Assembly (NCBI GenBank): GCA_049325095.1 | Contig: JBMOPO010000017.1 | Coordinates: 62,001 to 126,000, forward strand | From: JAGPUQ01 sp049325095 | GTDB taxonomy: Bacteria; Pseudomonadota; Gammaproteobacteria; Pseudomonadales; Porticoccaceae | Direction: 5' to 3' | DNA: 64,000 bases | Part shown: piece after piece, positions 8,670 through 19,146 of the stretch | How positions within the stretch are numbered: the stretch's first letter is position 1 | Layout: every line of letters begins with the position of its first letter | Notes under the pieces: generated by a model | The model's database searches: none | What the model was told of the DNA's origin: nothing | Seen by the model: the letters and a program-made list of their open reading frames with translations, nothing else | Program-made: the position numbers and the translations under genes

Positions 8670-9296
8670 CTAGGATCTCTTGGCCATGACCTGGTCGATC
8701 AAACCGTACTCCTGGGCTTCGCCGGCGCTGAGAAAGCGGTCGCGCTCGGTGTCCAGCGCGATCCGGTCCACCGGCTGTCCGGTGTGCTGCGCCAGCAACT
8801 CGTTCAGGCGCTGGCGGATCTTGAGAATCTCCTGCGCATGGATGTGGATGTCGGAGGCCTGACCCTGGGCGCCACCGCTGGGCTGATGGATCATGCAGCG
8901 GGCATTGGGCAGCGAGTAGCGCTTGCCGGGAGCCCCCGCGGCGAGCAGAAAGGCGCCCATGCTCGCGGCCTGCCCGATGCACATGGTGCTGACATCCGGT
9001 CGGATGAATTGCATGGTGTCGTAGATCGACAACCCGGCCGTCACCGAACCGCCCGGAGAATTGATGTACAGGTGGATGTCTTTCTCCGGATTTTCCGCTT
9101 CCAGGAAAAGCAGTTGCGCCACCACCAGATTGGCGGTGTAGTCCTCGATGGGACCGACCACGAAGATGATCCGCTCCTTGAGCAATCGCGAATAGATATC
9201 GAACGACCGCTCGCCCCGCGCGGTCTGTTCGATCACGATGGGGACGAGCCCACCCGCACCCGTGACCGGAGTCCGGGCACCAAAGCGATCTGGCAT
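8670..9296 (-). CDS. clpP: ClpP, ATP-dependent serine protease subunit
   Basis: Forms the 14-mer proteolytic chamber that works with ClpX and ClpA. Seen: 208 aa (E. coli 207); catalytic Ser112 in GQAASMGAF, His137 in MIHQPSGG and the Asp of the DTERDRF segment (Asp186). A GTG at 9353 would add 19 residues, but the ATG at 9296-9294 has an AGGAG ribosome site 10 bp upstream and gives the family length, so I prefer it. The gene lies between tig and clpX. The clpA/clpS partners are at 46.4-49 kb. Confidence 0.97.
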   Translation of the reverse strand: MPDRFGARTPVTGAGGLVPIVIEQTARGERSFDIYSRLLKERIIFVVGPIEDYTANLVVAQLLFLEAENPEKDIHLYINSPGGSVTAGLSIYDTMQFIRPDVSTMCIGQAASMGAFLLAAGAPGKRYSLPNARCMIHQPSGGAQGQASDIHIHAQEILKIRQRLNELLAQHTGQPVDRIALDTERDRFLSAGEAQEYGLIDQVMAKRS

Positions 9297-9368
9297 GGGG
9301 AGCTGGCTCCTGCTTGGCTGAATGGAGTCGGGATTGTAAACCTGATCCGGCACCGGACGAGAAACCGC

Positions 9369-10700
9369 CTAGTCGCCGGCGCCCGGCACCGGCTGGGAAG
9401 GCGGGTCCGGCAGCAGCGCCTGCCGGTAATCCAGCGTCTCTTCGCTGATCCTGGCCCCGGCGACCAGGTGATCGACGACCTGATCCTCCAGCACGCTGCC
9501 CTGCAGAGCGTGCAGCGCCTCTTCGTTGGCCATATAGAAGCGCACCACCTGCTGCGGATCTTCGTAACCGGCGGCGATCTCGGCGATCCGCTCCCGCACC
9601 CGCGCCTCATCGACGCGGATGTCGGCGGTCTTCACGATTTCGGCGACGATCAATCCCAACTTGACCCTGCGGGAGGCCTGATCGACGAACAGCTCATCGG
9701 GCAGCAGGCGCTCGTCGAACTGGGCGCCGCCGCCGAACTGCGCCACCATCTGGCGGCGCACGACCTTGACTTCCTCGGCGACCAGGGCCTGCGGCAACTC
9801 GAGCTGGTGATGTTGCAGCAATTGATCCAGGGTCCGCACCTTGAGCTTGCTGCGCAGCGCCGCGTTCAGCTCCCGCTCCATGTTGCGGCGCACTTCGCCG
9901 CGAAAGCGCTCGAGGTCGCCGTCCTCGATACCAAAGGCGCGGAGGAAGTCCGCGTCGAGCTCCGGAAGCCGCTTCTCCTGTACCGCCTCGACCGCGATCT
10001 CGAACTCCACCCCGGCTCCCCGCAGGGATTCCTCCGGATAGTCGTCGGGAAAGGTCAGCGTCACCGTCTTGCGCTCCCCGGGACTCATTCCCACCACGGC
10101 GTCCTCGAAACCCGGGATCATGCGCCCCGAACCCAGCACCAACTGGGCGCCCTCGGCACTGGTGCCCGCCACCGGCTCGCCGTCCCGATGGCCCTGATGG
10201 TCGATTACCACCCGGTCACCCAACGCCGCCGGCCGCTCGACCGCATCCCAACTGGCGCGCTGGTCGCGCAGCCGCTCCACCATGGCGTCGACATCGGCGT
10301 CGGTGACGCTGGCGACCGGTTTGCGGATCTCCAGCAGCGACAGGTCGCCGAGCTGCACTTCCGGATAGACTTCGAAGACCGCGGTGTACTCGAGATCCTC
10401 GCCGGGCTCGTCGCGCACCGGATCGATGCGCGGAGGCCCCGCGGGGCGGATGCCCTCCCGGGAAACCGCATCGCGAAAGGTACGGCTCAGGGTCTCGCCG
10501 ATCACCTCCCGGCGGATGCTGGTACCGAAGCGCTGCCGCACCACCTTCAGGGGAACCCTGCCAGGGCGAAAGCCGTTCAAGCGCAGGGTCCTGGCGGCCT
10601 TCTCGATACGCTCGCTGACGGCGTCCTCGACTTCCCGGGCAGGCACCCCCACGGTCAGGCGGCGCTCCAGCCCGGAAATCGTCTCGATGGAAACCTGCAT
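9369..10700 (-). CDS. tig: Trigger factor, ribosome-associated chaperone / PPIase
   Basis: Binds the ribosome exit tunnel and shields nascent chains. Seen: 443 aa; N-terminal ribosome-binding domain with the signature region NGFRPGRVPL (~43-52), an FKBP-type PPIase domain at ~150-245 (GDRVVIDHQG, MIPGFEDAVVGM) and a long C-terminal helical chaperone domain. I start at ATG 10700-10698, which has GAGGA 7 bp upstream; an upstream TTG would add two residues. It heads the tig-clpP-clpX block and follows the tRNA-Leu gene by 51 bp. Confidence 0.96.
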   Translation of the reverse strand: MQVSIETISGLERRLTVGVPAREVEDAVSERIEKAARTLRLNGFRPGRVPLKVVRQRFGTSIRREVIGETLSRTFRDAVSREGIRPAGPPRIDPVRDEPGEDLEYTAVFEVYPEVQLGDLSLLEIRKPVASVTDADVDAMVERLRDQRASWDAVERPAALGDRVVIDHQGHRDGEPVAGTSAEGAQLVLGSGRMIPGFEDAVVGMSPGERKTVTLTFPDDYPEESLRGAGVEFEIAVEAVQEKRLPELDADFLRAFGIEDGDLERFRGEVRRNMERELNAALRSKLKVRTLDQLLQHHQLELPQALVAEEVKVVRRQMVAQFGGGAQFDERLLPDELFVDQASRRVKLGLIVAEIVKTADIRVDEARVRERIAEIAAGYEDPQQVVRFYMANEEALHALQGSVLEDQVVDHLVAGARISEETLDYRQALLPDPPSQPVPGAGD

Positions 10701-10751
10701 GCTCAATCCTCAATCGAATCGGGGCGGCGGCCAGGCGACCTGCGGACAGCC

Positions 10752-10836
10752 TGGTGCGAAAGGAGAGACTCGAACTCTCACGGGTCGCCCCACTGGAACC
10801 TAAATCCAGCGCGTCTACCAGTTCCGCCACTTTCGC
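10752..10836 (-). tRNA. tRNA-Leu (anticodon UAG)
   Basis: 85 nt on the minus strand. Acceptor stem GCGAAAG / CTTTCGC, discriminator A and encoded CCA (10754-10752). The anticodon stem CTGGA / TCCAG closes the loop TTTAGGT with anticodon TAG at 10802-10800. A long variable arm, typical of class II tRNA-Leu, precedes the T arm with GTTCGAGTC. A tRNA-Leu directly upstream of tig is common in gammaproteobacteria. Confidence 0.96.
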
Positions 10837-10976
10837 GGTGCAGCGGCCGCCCGTCGTGCGCCAGACGGCCGACCGCCGGTCTGGCCGTGGAAAGGGCGCG
10901 AATCTTCCCATACTGAGGGCTGCGGCTCAACCTGCCGGGTGCACCCGCCGCGGCCGGGATGCCCGCGCCGCCGGCA

Positions 10977-12296
10977 TCAGTTGGGTCTGGAGATCAGCAG
11001 CAAGGCTGGCTCCGCAGCGGCCCCAATCTGGACCCGCCCGCAGGCGGCGGGCGCCAGGACCGCGGCTTCCTCCGCTAGCTCGACCCCGTCGACCCAGGCG
11101 CGCCCGCGGATGTTCATGATCAGCGCATAGGCGCCCCCGAGGTCCAGCGACCAGCGCGCGCCCGGATCGAGCGCCAGTCGATCGACCCGGAAATCGGCGA
11201 ACGCCACGATCCGCTCGCGCGTCACCCCGGGCTGTTCGCGGACCGCCACCGGCGGCGACTCCGGCGGGGGTACGACATGCATCTTGGCCACCGCCAGTTC
11301 GGTATCCCAGTGGTCCTGGGTCAGCACCTGCTGCGCGAACGACAGGATCCGCCGCTCGTAGACCGGGGTCTGGAACTCGACGGTCCGCACCCCGTGCTGG
11401 AGCGCGTGGGGCAGGTACCTGGGCACCTCCACCACATCGCCGACCCGGATGTGCCGCAGCTGGGTGAAGCTCTCCATGGTGCGCCGCCGGCGCTCCTCTT
11501 CCCGGCGCAATCCGGGGGACAGCGCAGCCCGCCAGCGCCGCAGGGTGGCCGGCGCCACCGGGGCCCGCGGGGCATGCCCCTCGGCGGCCCGCCACTGCGC
11601 CTCCAGGGCCTCGATCGCCCGGCGAATCTGCTCGTAGTCGCGGACACTGGCCAGGTAGGCCGCCCGGAACTCATCGTCCGAGGCATAGGCGGCGCGCGCC
11701 TCCGGGGCGAAGCCATAGCGGATCGCCCCCCGGCCATCGGGCCAGCTCACCGGATCGACCCCGGTGACGACATAGACCTCCCGCTTCTCCTCGTGCAGCT
11801 CGAAGTACAGGTCGCCGTATACCGGATCCGGCAACGGATCGAGGATTTTCAGCAGATTGAGCTCCCGCTGTCCGGCTCCCAGAACCTCGGTCGCGGCGAT
11901 CGACAGCAGCCAGGGCAGCGGCAGGACGCCGCCGTCGCCCAGCACTCCGGCCTGGCCGCGGGCCTCGATCCCGGTGAACCAGATTTCGCGGCCCCAGGGT
12001 TTGGGCACCGCCACCGGCGCGAGCGGCAGCGGGCGGCCCAGATCGATGCACGGAGCCCCGAACCGGCGGGCGAACGCCGCCACGTCCAGGTGCTCTGCCG
12101 CCGGCGGCTCCCCGCCGGCGGCGGGAGCGGCGGCCAGTCGCACCCTGCCGCCGGGATCGCGCTCCACGGCCACCCACAGCAGGATCTCGGGAGCATCCGG
12201 CAGATAGACCGCCGCATGCCGGTGCACCAGCAGCGCCCGCGCGGCGCCCTCGCCCACCAGGGCGGCGGCGCAGGGTGGGTCACTGGAGGCGGACAT
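10977..12296 (-). CDS. Cupin protein related to type I mannose-6-phosphate isomerase
   Basis: About 439 aa with the architecture of class I phosphomannose isomerases, but not clearly an active one. Seen: PKPWGREIWFTG near the start of the first cupin, LYFELHEEKREVYVV resembling the PMI HEEKEE-type strand, a central helical insert (~190-290), then a second cupin with VGDVVEVPRYLPHALQHG and VEFQTPVYERR, where PMI has the IPAG.HA and EIQ motifs, and a C-terminal barrel. The typical Q-x-H zinc motif is not evident, so the sugar-isomerase reaction is uncertain. I start at the ATG 12296-12294; an ATG at 12329 would add 11 residues. It is divergent from the M41-like gene. No sugar-nucleotide genes are nearby. 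Confidence 0.7.
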   Translation of the reverse strand: MSASSDPPCAAALVGEGAARALLVHRHAAVYLPDAPEILLWVAVERDPGGRVRLAAAPAAGGEPPAAEHLDVAAFARRFGAPCIDLGRPLPLAPVAVPKPWGREIWFTGIEARGQAGVLGDGGVLPLPWLLSIAATEVLGAGQRELNLLKILDPLPDPVYGDLYFELHEEKREVYVVTGVDPVSWPDGRGAIRYGFAPEARAAYASDDEFRAAYLASVRDYEQIRRAIEALEAQWRAAEGHAPRAPVAPATLRRWRAALSPGLRREEERRRRTMESFTQLRHIRVGDVVEVPRYLPHALQHGVRTVEFQTPVYERRILSFAQQVLTQDHWDTELAVAKMHVVPPPESPPVAVREQPGVTRERIVAFADFRVDRLALDPGARWSLDLGGAYALIMNIRGRAWVDGVELAEEAAVLAPAACGRVQIGAAAEPALLLISRPN

Positions 12297-12418
12297 GAGA
12301 CCGCTTGGCAATCCGGCGATGGTTGGCAAACAGTCTAGCAGAGCGCACCATGGAGCCTGGCGCCGCGACCGCAGGATCCGACCGCGCCGCGCACTCGTCC
12401 AGCTTCAGGCGAGCACCG

Positions 12419-13078
12419 ATGAGCAAGATCCGGATACCCAACATCGAGCACCTGCTGCCCCGCCCGGCGGCCCGGGTCTCCCGGGAGACCATCGCCTACC
12501 ACGAGGCCGGCCACGTGCTGGTGTCCCACTACTATCGCCGCGAGGTATTGCTGGCCACGCTCGACGAACACGGCGGCCAGGGCGCGGGCAATCAGGTCCA
12601 CTTCGCCTCCAACTGGGCGCTGGAAGCGCTGCTGCGGCGCACCGACGACCCCGCGCGGCTGTGGCCGGAGGCGGTGCGCCAGACCCAGGTCACGGTGCGC
12701 ATTCTGTTGGGCGGACCCGCCGCCCAGGCGCTGCACCAGCGCGTCCCGTTCGAGCAGGTGGACGGCGGCGACGACTATCGAACCGCCGTCAGGTCGCTGT
12801 TGTTTCTCGAAAAACTGCGCCTGCAGCATCCCGAACTCGCCGCCGTCGATCTCCAGCACCGGCGGCCCGAAGCGCTGGACAGCCTGGCCGGCGAGGCCAG
12901 GGGCGTAGTCGAGCACAGCCGCAACCGGCCCTACCTCGCCCGGGTGGCGAGGCGCCTGCTGGCCGGCGGGCCGATCGCCGGGCCGGAGCTCCGGGAGCTG
13001 CTCGACGGGATGCAGACAGAGGATCCGCTGCGCGACATCCGCCGCAAGCTGCACCAACCGCCGCCGCGGGAAGCCTGA
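12419..13078 (+). CDS. Stand-alone HEAGH metallopeptidase-like protein (M41/FtsH-type fold)
   Basis: 219 aa, function unknown. Seen: ETIAYHEAGHVLVSHYY, with the HExxH zinc motif at His28-Glu29-His32 in the form used by M41 (FtsH) peptidases, and further on GGPAAQAL followed by GGDDYRTAV (~98-123), which resembles the FtsH GG.AAEE...SDL..AT block that carries the third zinc ligand (Asp118 or 119 here). There is no AAA+ ATPase domain and no membrane segment, so it is not FtsH. I start at ATG 12419; the frame is open further upstream, but that part overlaps the divergent gene's leader. A cytoplasmic metalloprotease, or a regulator built on the M41 fold, is the reasonable inference. Confidence 0.7.
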   Translation: MSKIRIPNIEHLLPRPAARVSRETIAYHEAGHVLVSHYYRREVLLATLDEHGGQGAGNQVHFASNWALEALLRRTDDPARLWPEAVRQTQVTVRILLGGPAAQALHQRVPFEQVDGGDDYRTAVRSLLFLEKLRLQHPELAAVDLQHRRPEALDSLAGEARGVVEHSRNRPYLARVARRLLAGGPIAGPELRELLDGMQTEDPLRDIRRKLHQPPPREA

Positions 13079-13082
13079 GCCC

Positions 13083-13823
13083 CTAGCGGCGCCGGCGCCG
13101 GCGCCACCACTCCAGCGCCGCCAGCGCCAGCGCACCGGCACCGGCGGCGGCCAGCGGCAACTGGGCGGGGTTGCGGTAGAGATCGGTCCGAAACCGGGCG
13201 CTGACCCCGGGCACGCTGCTCAGATCCCCGCTGCCGCGACCGGCGACCAGCTGCCCCTTCATGCCCTGCTCCATGTGCTGGGCGAGGTCGCAGTGCACCA
13301 GATAGGTCTTGTCGCCGCTGGGCACGATCAGGGTGCCGCTCTTGGTGGCGCCGCCGGCCGCCTCCAGGTGGAACATCCCCTGCGGATAGAGGTTCCGCGG
13401 CAGATTGTGGATCATGAACTGGTGGCGAACGGCATCCTCGTTGACGAGGGTGAAGATCACCCGGCTGCAGGGCTCGACCCGGAATTCGTGCTGGCTCATG
13501 CCGAATACGTTGCCGGGAAAGGGCGCGGCGTAGCGGGTTCCGGCGCTGACCCGGAACTCGTAGTCGCGCCGGATCGACGGACAGCCCGGCGGCAGCCGGT
13601 CGCGGTTGGTGTTCATCACCATCCCTTCGGCATCGAAGCTCATCTGGTGACCGGCATGGTCGCCGTGCCCGGAATGGTCCATCCGGGAATGGTCCGTCGC
13701 GGCCCCCTCCGCCGCCGGCGGCTCGGAGCCCGGCTCTCCGCGCCCGTCCTGGGCGGCGGCGATTGCCGGGCCCAGCAGCAAGGCCGCGCACAGCCAAGGG
13801 CTGCGCGCCACGGCCATCACCAT
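13083..13823 (-). CDS. Exported, membrane-anchored cupredoxin
   Basis: 246 aa blue-copper-like protein. Seen: signal peptide (~1-24, ending AIAAAQ); a His/Met-rich linker (DHSRMDHSGHGDHAGHQM, ~44-61) suited to metal binding; a cupredoxin domain at ~85-195 with candidate type 1 ligands His134 or His139, Cys178, His183 and Met188 in HCDLAQHMEQGMKG; and a C-terminal hydrophobic helix (~222-240) ending in six or so arginines, which would anchor it to the inner membrane facing the periplasm. It overlaps the upstream multicopper oxidase gene by 7 bp (the oxidase stop lies inside its start), so it is co-translated with it. Likely an electron donor or copper-handling partner. Confidence 0.82.
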   Translation of the reverse strand: MVMAVARSPWLCAALLLGPAIAAAQDGRGEPGSEPPAAEGAATDHSRMDHSGHGDHAGHQMSFDAEGMVMNTNRDRLPPGCPSIRRDYEFRVSAGTRYAAPFPGNVFGMSQHEFRVEPCSRVIFTLVNEDAVRHQFMIHNLPRNLYPQGMFHLEAAGGATKSGTLIVPSGDKTYLVHCDLAQHMEQGMKGQLVAGRGSGDLSSVPGVSARFRTDLYRNPAQLPLAAAGAGALALAALEWWRRRRRR

Positions 13824-15586
13824 CGCCCCCCCTCCCGCTTCCCCCGCAGCGGCAGCGACAGCACATAAAGGAACGCCGCACAGACCACCCCGAACAGGCC
13901 CGCCTGCACCAGCGGCCGCAGCGGGGCCCCGGGCTCGGCGAACAGTCCGCCCGGATCATAGTCGAGCCACACGGGAGCCGCCTTGCGGTAGTAATCGGAG
14001 GTGAAGAACTTCTGCCAGTCACTGCCGTGCACGCGCGGGAATCCATTGGGTTCGAGATAGGACTCGAAGGCGATCAAACCGATGCTGCCACCGGGGTAGA
14101 TGCCGTCGGTGGTCTGCGCGGCCTCGTGGTGGTCGTGCATCAGCCATACCCCCTCGCCATAGTTGTGGAGGCCGTCGTCGGTGGTATCCAGCTCCACGTC
14201 GACCCGCTGGGCGGGGGCGAGATCGACGACGTCGCGCATGTACCTGGCTTCCGGGCGCAGCGGAATGCCGTCGAGATGGGTGACCGTCAGCCGGTTGCCG
14301 TGGGTGTGCACCGCCACCGCAGCGGATCCCCCGTTGAGCAGCCGCAGCTTGACCCGCTCGTCGGGCCCGACCACCACCAGGGACTCCTGCAGGGTGTAGG
14401 GAAAGGAGCGGCCGTTGAGCAGGAAATAGTTGGGGCTGTCCTCGGTGATGTTCCAGTAGCGGTGCTGATCCCGCAGGCGCAGCCGCAGATCGACCCGGTC
14501 CTGCACCGTGCTCGACAGCTTCTTGAAGAGGTCGAAATAGTGCAGATCGTATTCGCGATCATAGGTCTCCCGGATCGCCGCCGCGGGGTGCCGCACCTGG
14601 CCGGCCCCGATGTTGAGCGACTGGATACTGTTGGCGGGCCGGTTCTCCTCCACCACGAACATGCCCTGCATGCCCATCAGGATGTGGGCGTTGGCCTGCA
14701 CATGGCAGTGATAGAAGAAGGTTCCCGCCACCCGCGGGCTGAATCGGTATTCCAGCGCCGCACCCGGCAGTGCGGGCAGCTCGCTGGTCTCGGCCACACC
14801 GTCGCTGCCCGGCGCGGGCCCCGTCCCCGGCGGGGCGTGACCCTGGTGTCCGGCATCCTGGGTATGGGGCATGGCGTGATCCGTGGAAAACGGATGATCG
14901 ACGCCGTGCAGATGAATGGTATGGGGCAGGTAGTGGCTGTTCTCCAGAATCAGGGTGACCCGGTCGCCCTGCTCCACCCGGATCACCGGAGCCGGCGCCC
15001 GCAACAGCGGATTGGCCTTGCGGGACTCGAAGCTTTCGGTGGACATGCCGAATGACTTGGGCGTGAACACCCACATGCCGGGCTGGATGCCGGGCGCGAT
15101 GTCGTAGGTGGTGACCGGCACCGGCAGGTCCGGAGAAGCGCCGTTGAGCTCCATGACCTCGAGCCGGATGGCGACTTCGTCGGGGTCGCCGTCGCCGTCC
15201 AGATCGCGCCCCTTGACCAGCGCATCCGGGGTCAGGCCGGCCTTGAGCAGGGTGTCCTCACTGACGTTGTTGGTGCCCTTGACCGCCGCGGCGACCAGAT
15301 AGGGATTGTCGGCCACGCAGCCGGCGGCGGCGGCGATCGCCACGCCCTCGATCACCTGCGCCGGGCGCCAGCCGTTGAAATCCGGCGGGCAGATCTCCTC
15401 CGGCTCGGGCAGCCGGTAGTCCTCGCCCGCCGGAAGCGCACGGTAACCGGCGGCGCCGAACCAGTCGAACAGGGTGGCGCGCCATTGGTGGGGGACCCAG
15501 GCCCGGGGCGCGGTGGCGAAGGCGACTATCAGCAATGCCAGCAGGCCGGCGGCCCACGCGAATGATTTCAACCCCGCTCCTCCCAT
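13817..15586 (-). CDS. Multicopper oxidase, membrane-anchored at both ends
   Basis: 589 aa periplasmic multicopper oxidase; substrate unknown (copper or another metal, or an organic reductant). Seen: N-terminal hydrophobic helix (~8-26), HTIHLHG (222-228), a type 1 site FYHCHVQANAHILMGM with Cys294, His301 and Met306, HTHG (427-430), WLMHDHHEA (484-487), and a C-terminal hydrophobic helix (~560-580). An acidic DLDGDGDPDE segment (~128-137) looks like an EF-hand-type calcium loop inserted in the N-terminal part. ATG 15586 is shown; a TTG at 15571, 5 bp behind GGAGGAG, may be the true start. The frame upstream of 15586 is open only by GC bias. It forms an operon with the cupredoxin downstream. 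Confidence 0.85.
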   Translation of the reverse strand: MGGAGLKSFAWAAGLLALLIVAFATAPRAWVPHQWRATLFDWFGAAGYRALPAGEDYRLPEPEEICPPDFNGWRPAQVIEGVAIAAAAGCVADNPYLVAAAVKGTNNVSEDTLLKAGLTPDALVKGRDLDGDGDPDEVAIRLEVMELNGASPDLPVPVTTYDIAPGIQPGMWVFTPKSFGMSTESFESRKANPLLRAPAPVIRVEQGDRVTLILENSHYLPHTIHLHGVDHPFSTDHAMPHTQDAGHQGHAPPGTGPAPGSDGVAETSELPALPGAALEYRFSPRVAGTFFYHCHVQANAHILMGMQGMFVVEENRPANSIQSLNIGAGQVRHPAAAIRETYDREYDLHYFDLFKKLSSTVQDRVDLRLRLRDQHRYWNITEDSPNYFLLNGRSFPYTLQESLVVVGPDERVKLRLLNGGSAAVAVHTHGNRLTVTHLDGIPLRPEARYMRDVVDLAPAQRVDVELDTTDDGLHNYGEGVWLMHDHHEAAQTTDGIYPGGSIGLIAFESYLEPNGFPRVHGSDWQKFFTSDYYRKAAPVWLDYDPGGLFAEPGAPLRPLVQAGLFGVVCAAFLYVLSLPLRGKREGGRW

Positions 15587-15733
15587 CGCCTCGGCCAGGT
15601 GACCCGCGGGTTCGGGTCCGCGGCGGCCGAGTATAGCGAAGCCCGCCGCAGGGCTGCGCGCTGGCATCCGCCGGGTTGATGTCAGACAATCGCCGCATTC
15701 CCGCGATTTGCAACGACCTGAGAGGAGGCAGAG

Positions 15734-16882
15734 ATGGGCGGCCCGTTGACAGGCTTGAAAGTGGTGGAGATGGCCGGCATCGGCCCGGCGCCGATGTGCG
15801 CCATGATGCTCTCCGACATGGGAGCCGAGGTGATCCGCGTGGACCGGGTGCAGGACGCCGGGCTCGGCATCGCCATGCAGCCGGAGTTCAGCTTCCTCAC
15901 CCGCGGCCGGCCCTCGATCGCCATGGATCTCAAGAATCCCGAGGCCATCGCCACCCTGCTCGAGCTGATCGACGGCGCCGATGTGCTCCTGGAAGGCTTC
16001 CGGCCGGGGGTCATGGAGCGGCTCGGGCTGGGACCCGAGGTCTGCCTGGAGCGCAACCCCCGGCTGGTGTACGGCCGGGTGACCGGCTGGGGCCAGCAGG
16101 GCCCGCTGTCGGCCAGCGCCGGCCACGACCTCAACTACATCGCCCTGTCCGGCGCCCTGCACGCCATCGGCCGCAGCAACGACGAGCCGCCCGCCATCCC
16201 CCTCAACCTGGTGGGCGATTTCGGCGGCGGCACCATGTTCATCCTCACCGGCATCCTCGCCGCCCTGCTGGAGTGCAGGAACTCCGGGAGGGGCCAGGTG
16301 GTGGATGCCGGCATGGTGGACGGGGCGCTGTCGCTGATGACCTCCATCTACGGCATGAAGGCCGCCGGGATCCAGAGCGACCGGCGCGCCGACAACATCC
16401 TCGACAGCGGCTCCCACTTCTACAACGTCTACGAGACCAGCGACGGCAAGTACGTGTCCATCGGCTCCATCGAGAAGAAGTTCTACCAGGAGCTCATCGA
16501 AACCCTGGGGCTCGAGGAAGCCGACCTGCCCCGGCAGATGGACCGCAGCCAGTGGCCGGCGATGCGCGAGAAGCTCGCCGCCATCTTCCGCACCAAGACC
16601 CGCGACGAATGGTGCGCCATCATGGAAAACACCGACATCTGCTTCGCCCCGGTGCTGACCCTGGCCGAGGCGCCCGCCTACCACCACAACAGGGAGCGCG
16701 GCGCCTTCGTCGAGGTGGCCGGACAGCTCCACCCGGCCCCGGCCCCGCGCTTCAGCCGCACGCCATCTTCGATCAAGGGGCCGGCCCCGCGCCCGGGGGC
16801 CGACACCGAAGCCGCCCTGCGCGACTGGGGCATCGCCGCCGAGCGCATCGCCAGCCTGCGCCAGGCCGGCGCGATCGCCTAG
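15734..16882 (+). CDS. Alpha-methylacyl-CoA racemase (CaiB/BaiF family)
   Basis: Interconverts (R)- and (S)-2-methylacyl-CoA so that branched chains, sterol side chains or alpha-methyl acids can enter beta-oxidation. Seen: 382 aa, the length of AMACR/MCR; VVEMAGIGPAPMCAMMLSDM at the start, the catalytic region AGHDLNYIALSG with His131, and NLVGDFGGG with Asp162, which correspond to the His-Asp pair of the racemases rather than the formyl-CoA transferase pattern. An AGAGGAGGCAGAG ribosome site precedes the ATG. It is divergent from the multicopper oxidase. The next gene encodes a TPP enzyme 343 bp downstream. Confidence 0.88.
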   Translation: MGGPLTGLKVVEMAGIGPAPMCAMMLSDMGAEVIRVDRVQDAGLGIAMQPEFSFLTRGRPSIAMDLKNPEAIATLLELIDGADVLLEGFRPGVMERLGLGPEVCLERNPRLVYGRVTGWGQQGPLSASAGHDLNYIALSGALHAIGRSNDEPPAIPLNLVGDFGGGTMFILTGILAALLECRNSGRGQVVDAGMVDGALSLMTSIYGMKAAGIQSDRRADNILDSGSHFYNVYETSDGKYVSIGSIEKKFYQELIETLGLEEADLPRQMDRSQWPAMREKLAAIFRTKTRDEWCAIMENTDICFAPVLTLAEAPAYHHNRERGAFVEVAGQLHPAPAPRFSRTPSSIKGPAPRPGADTEAALRDWGIAAERIASLRQAGAIA

Positions 16883-17225
16883 CAACCGGCTGCGCAAGAA
16901 TGCCGGCGGGCAGCACCCGCAAGGCGGGAATGCCCAAACCAGCGGTGTCCGCCGGCGGTAGATGAGCGTTTTCGGGCCCGGCTGGTTTTTCGGCGACCTG
17001 CCGGCGCCCGCGCGATCGCGACCGCCCAGCACCGCGGTTCCGCCACGCCCCGGCCGGTCCGTCGGGGCGGAATTCTGCGCCGCCCCCCTACCGCCCGGCC
17101 TTGATCCTGCGCTTGGCCTGGATCTTGCTGTGTAGCTGCGCTGGAGCCCGACCGCTCCGCGCCGCCATCCCGGCGGTGCAGCGGCGATGGCTGCACGCAA
17201 CTCGAGAGGGCGGCGCCGCGCGTCC
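16883..17225. other. Intergenic stretch without a gene
   Basis: 343 bp between the racemase and the TPP enzyme, both on the plus strand. It is as GC-rich as the genes around it. I see no ORF with recognisable content, no convincing promoter hexamers and no terminator with a T tract; a short CGGGCCCG palindrome near 16973-16980 is not followed by one. The gap is long enough for an independent promoter for the TPP gene. Confidence 0.5.
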
Positions 17226-18881
<1,656 letters not shown>

Positions 18882-18885
18882 GCGG

Positions 18886-19146
18886 TCAGCGCCCGGCCCC
18901 GCCCTCCTCGGCGATCAGCAGCCGGCGCACCTGGCCCGGGGTGAAGGGCCAGTCCAGCTCGGCGCCGGAAGGGGCCTGGAGTACGGGGATGCGCCGGCCG
19001 TAGCGCTCCCTGAGCCCGGGGTCTGCGGCGATCGAAATGGCCGCCAACTGCCACCCGCGGGACTCGGCCACGGGTTGCGCGCCCGCCCGCCCGCGATCGC
19101 AGAGATGGCAGCCGGCGCCCGTGTAGATCCGCAACAGGCGCGCCAT
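18886..19146 (-). CDS. Glutaredoxin-family protein (DUF836-like)
   Basis: 86 aa small thioredoxin-fold protein. Seen: RIYTGAGCHLCDRG with a CHLC redox pair (Cys13, Cys16) at the N terminus and RYGRRIPVL (the cis-Pro region) at ~51-59, the pattern of short glutaredoxin-like proteins. Partner unknown. Its ATG overlaps the rlmKL stop (TGATG at 19148-19144), so it is translationally coupled to that gene. It converges with the TPP gene 4 bp away. Confidence 0.8.
   Translation of the reverse strand: MARLLRIYTGAGCHLCDRGRAGAQPVAESRGWQLAAISIAADPGLRERYGRRIPVLQAPSGAELDWPFTPGQVRRLLIAEEGGAGR

Noticed and set aside
9297..9368. Promoter between tig and clpP (TACAAT on the minus strand)
   Set aside because: The -10-like hexamer has no matching -35 and no sigma32 pattern; evidence too thin.
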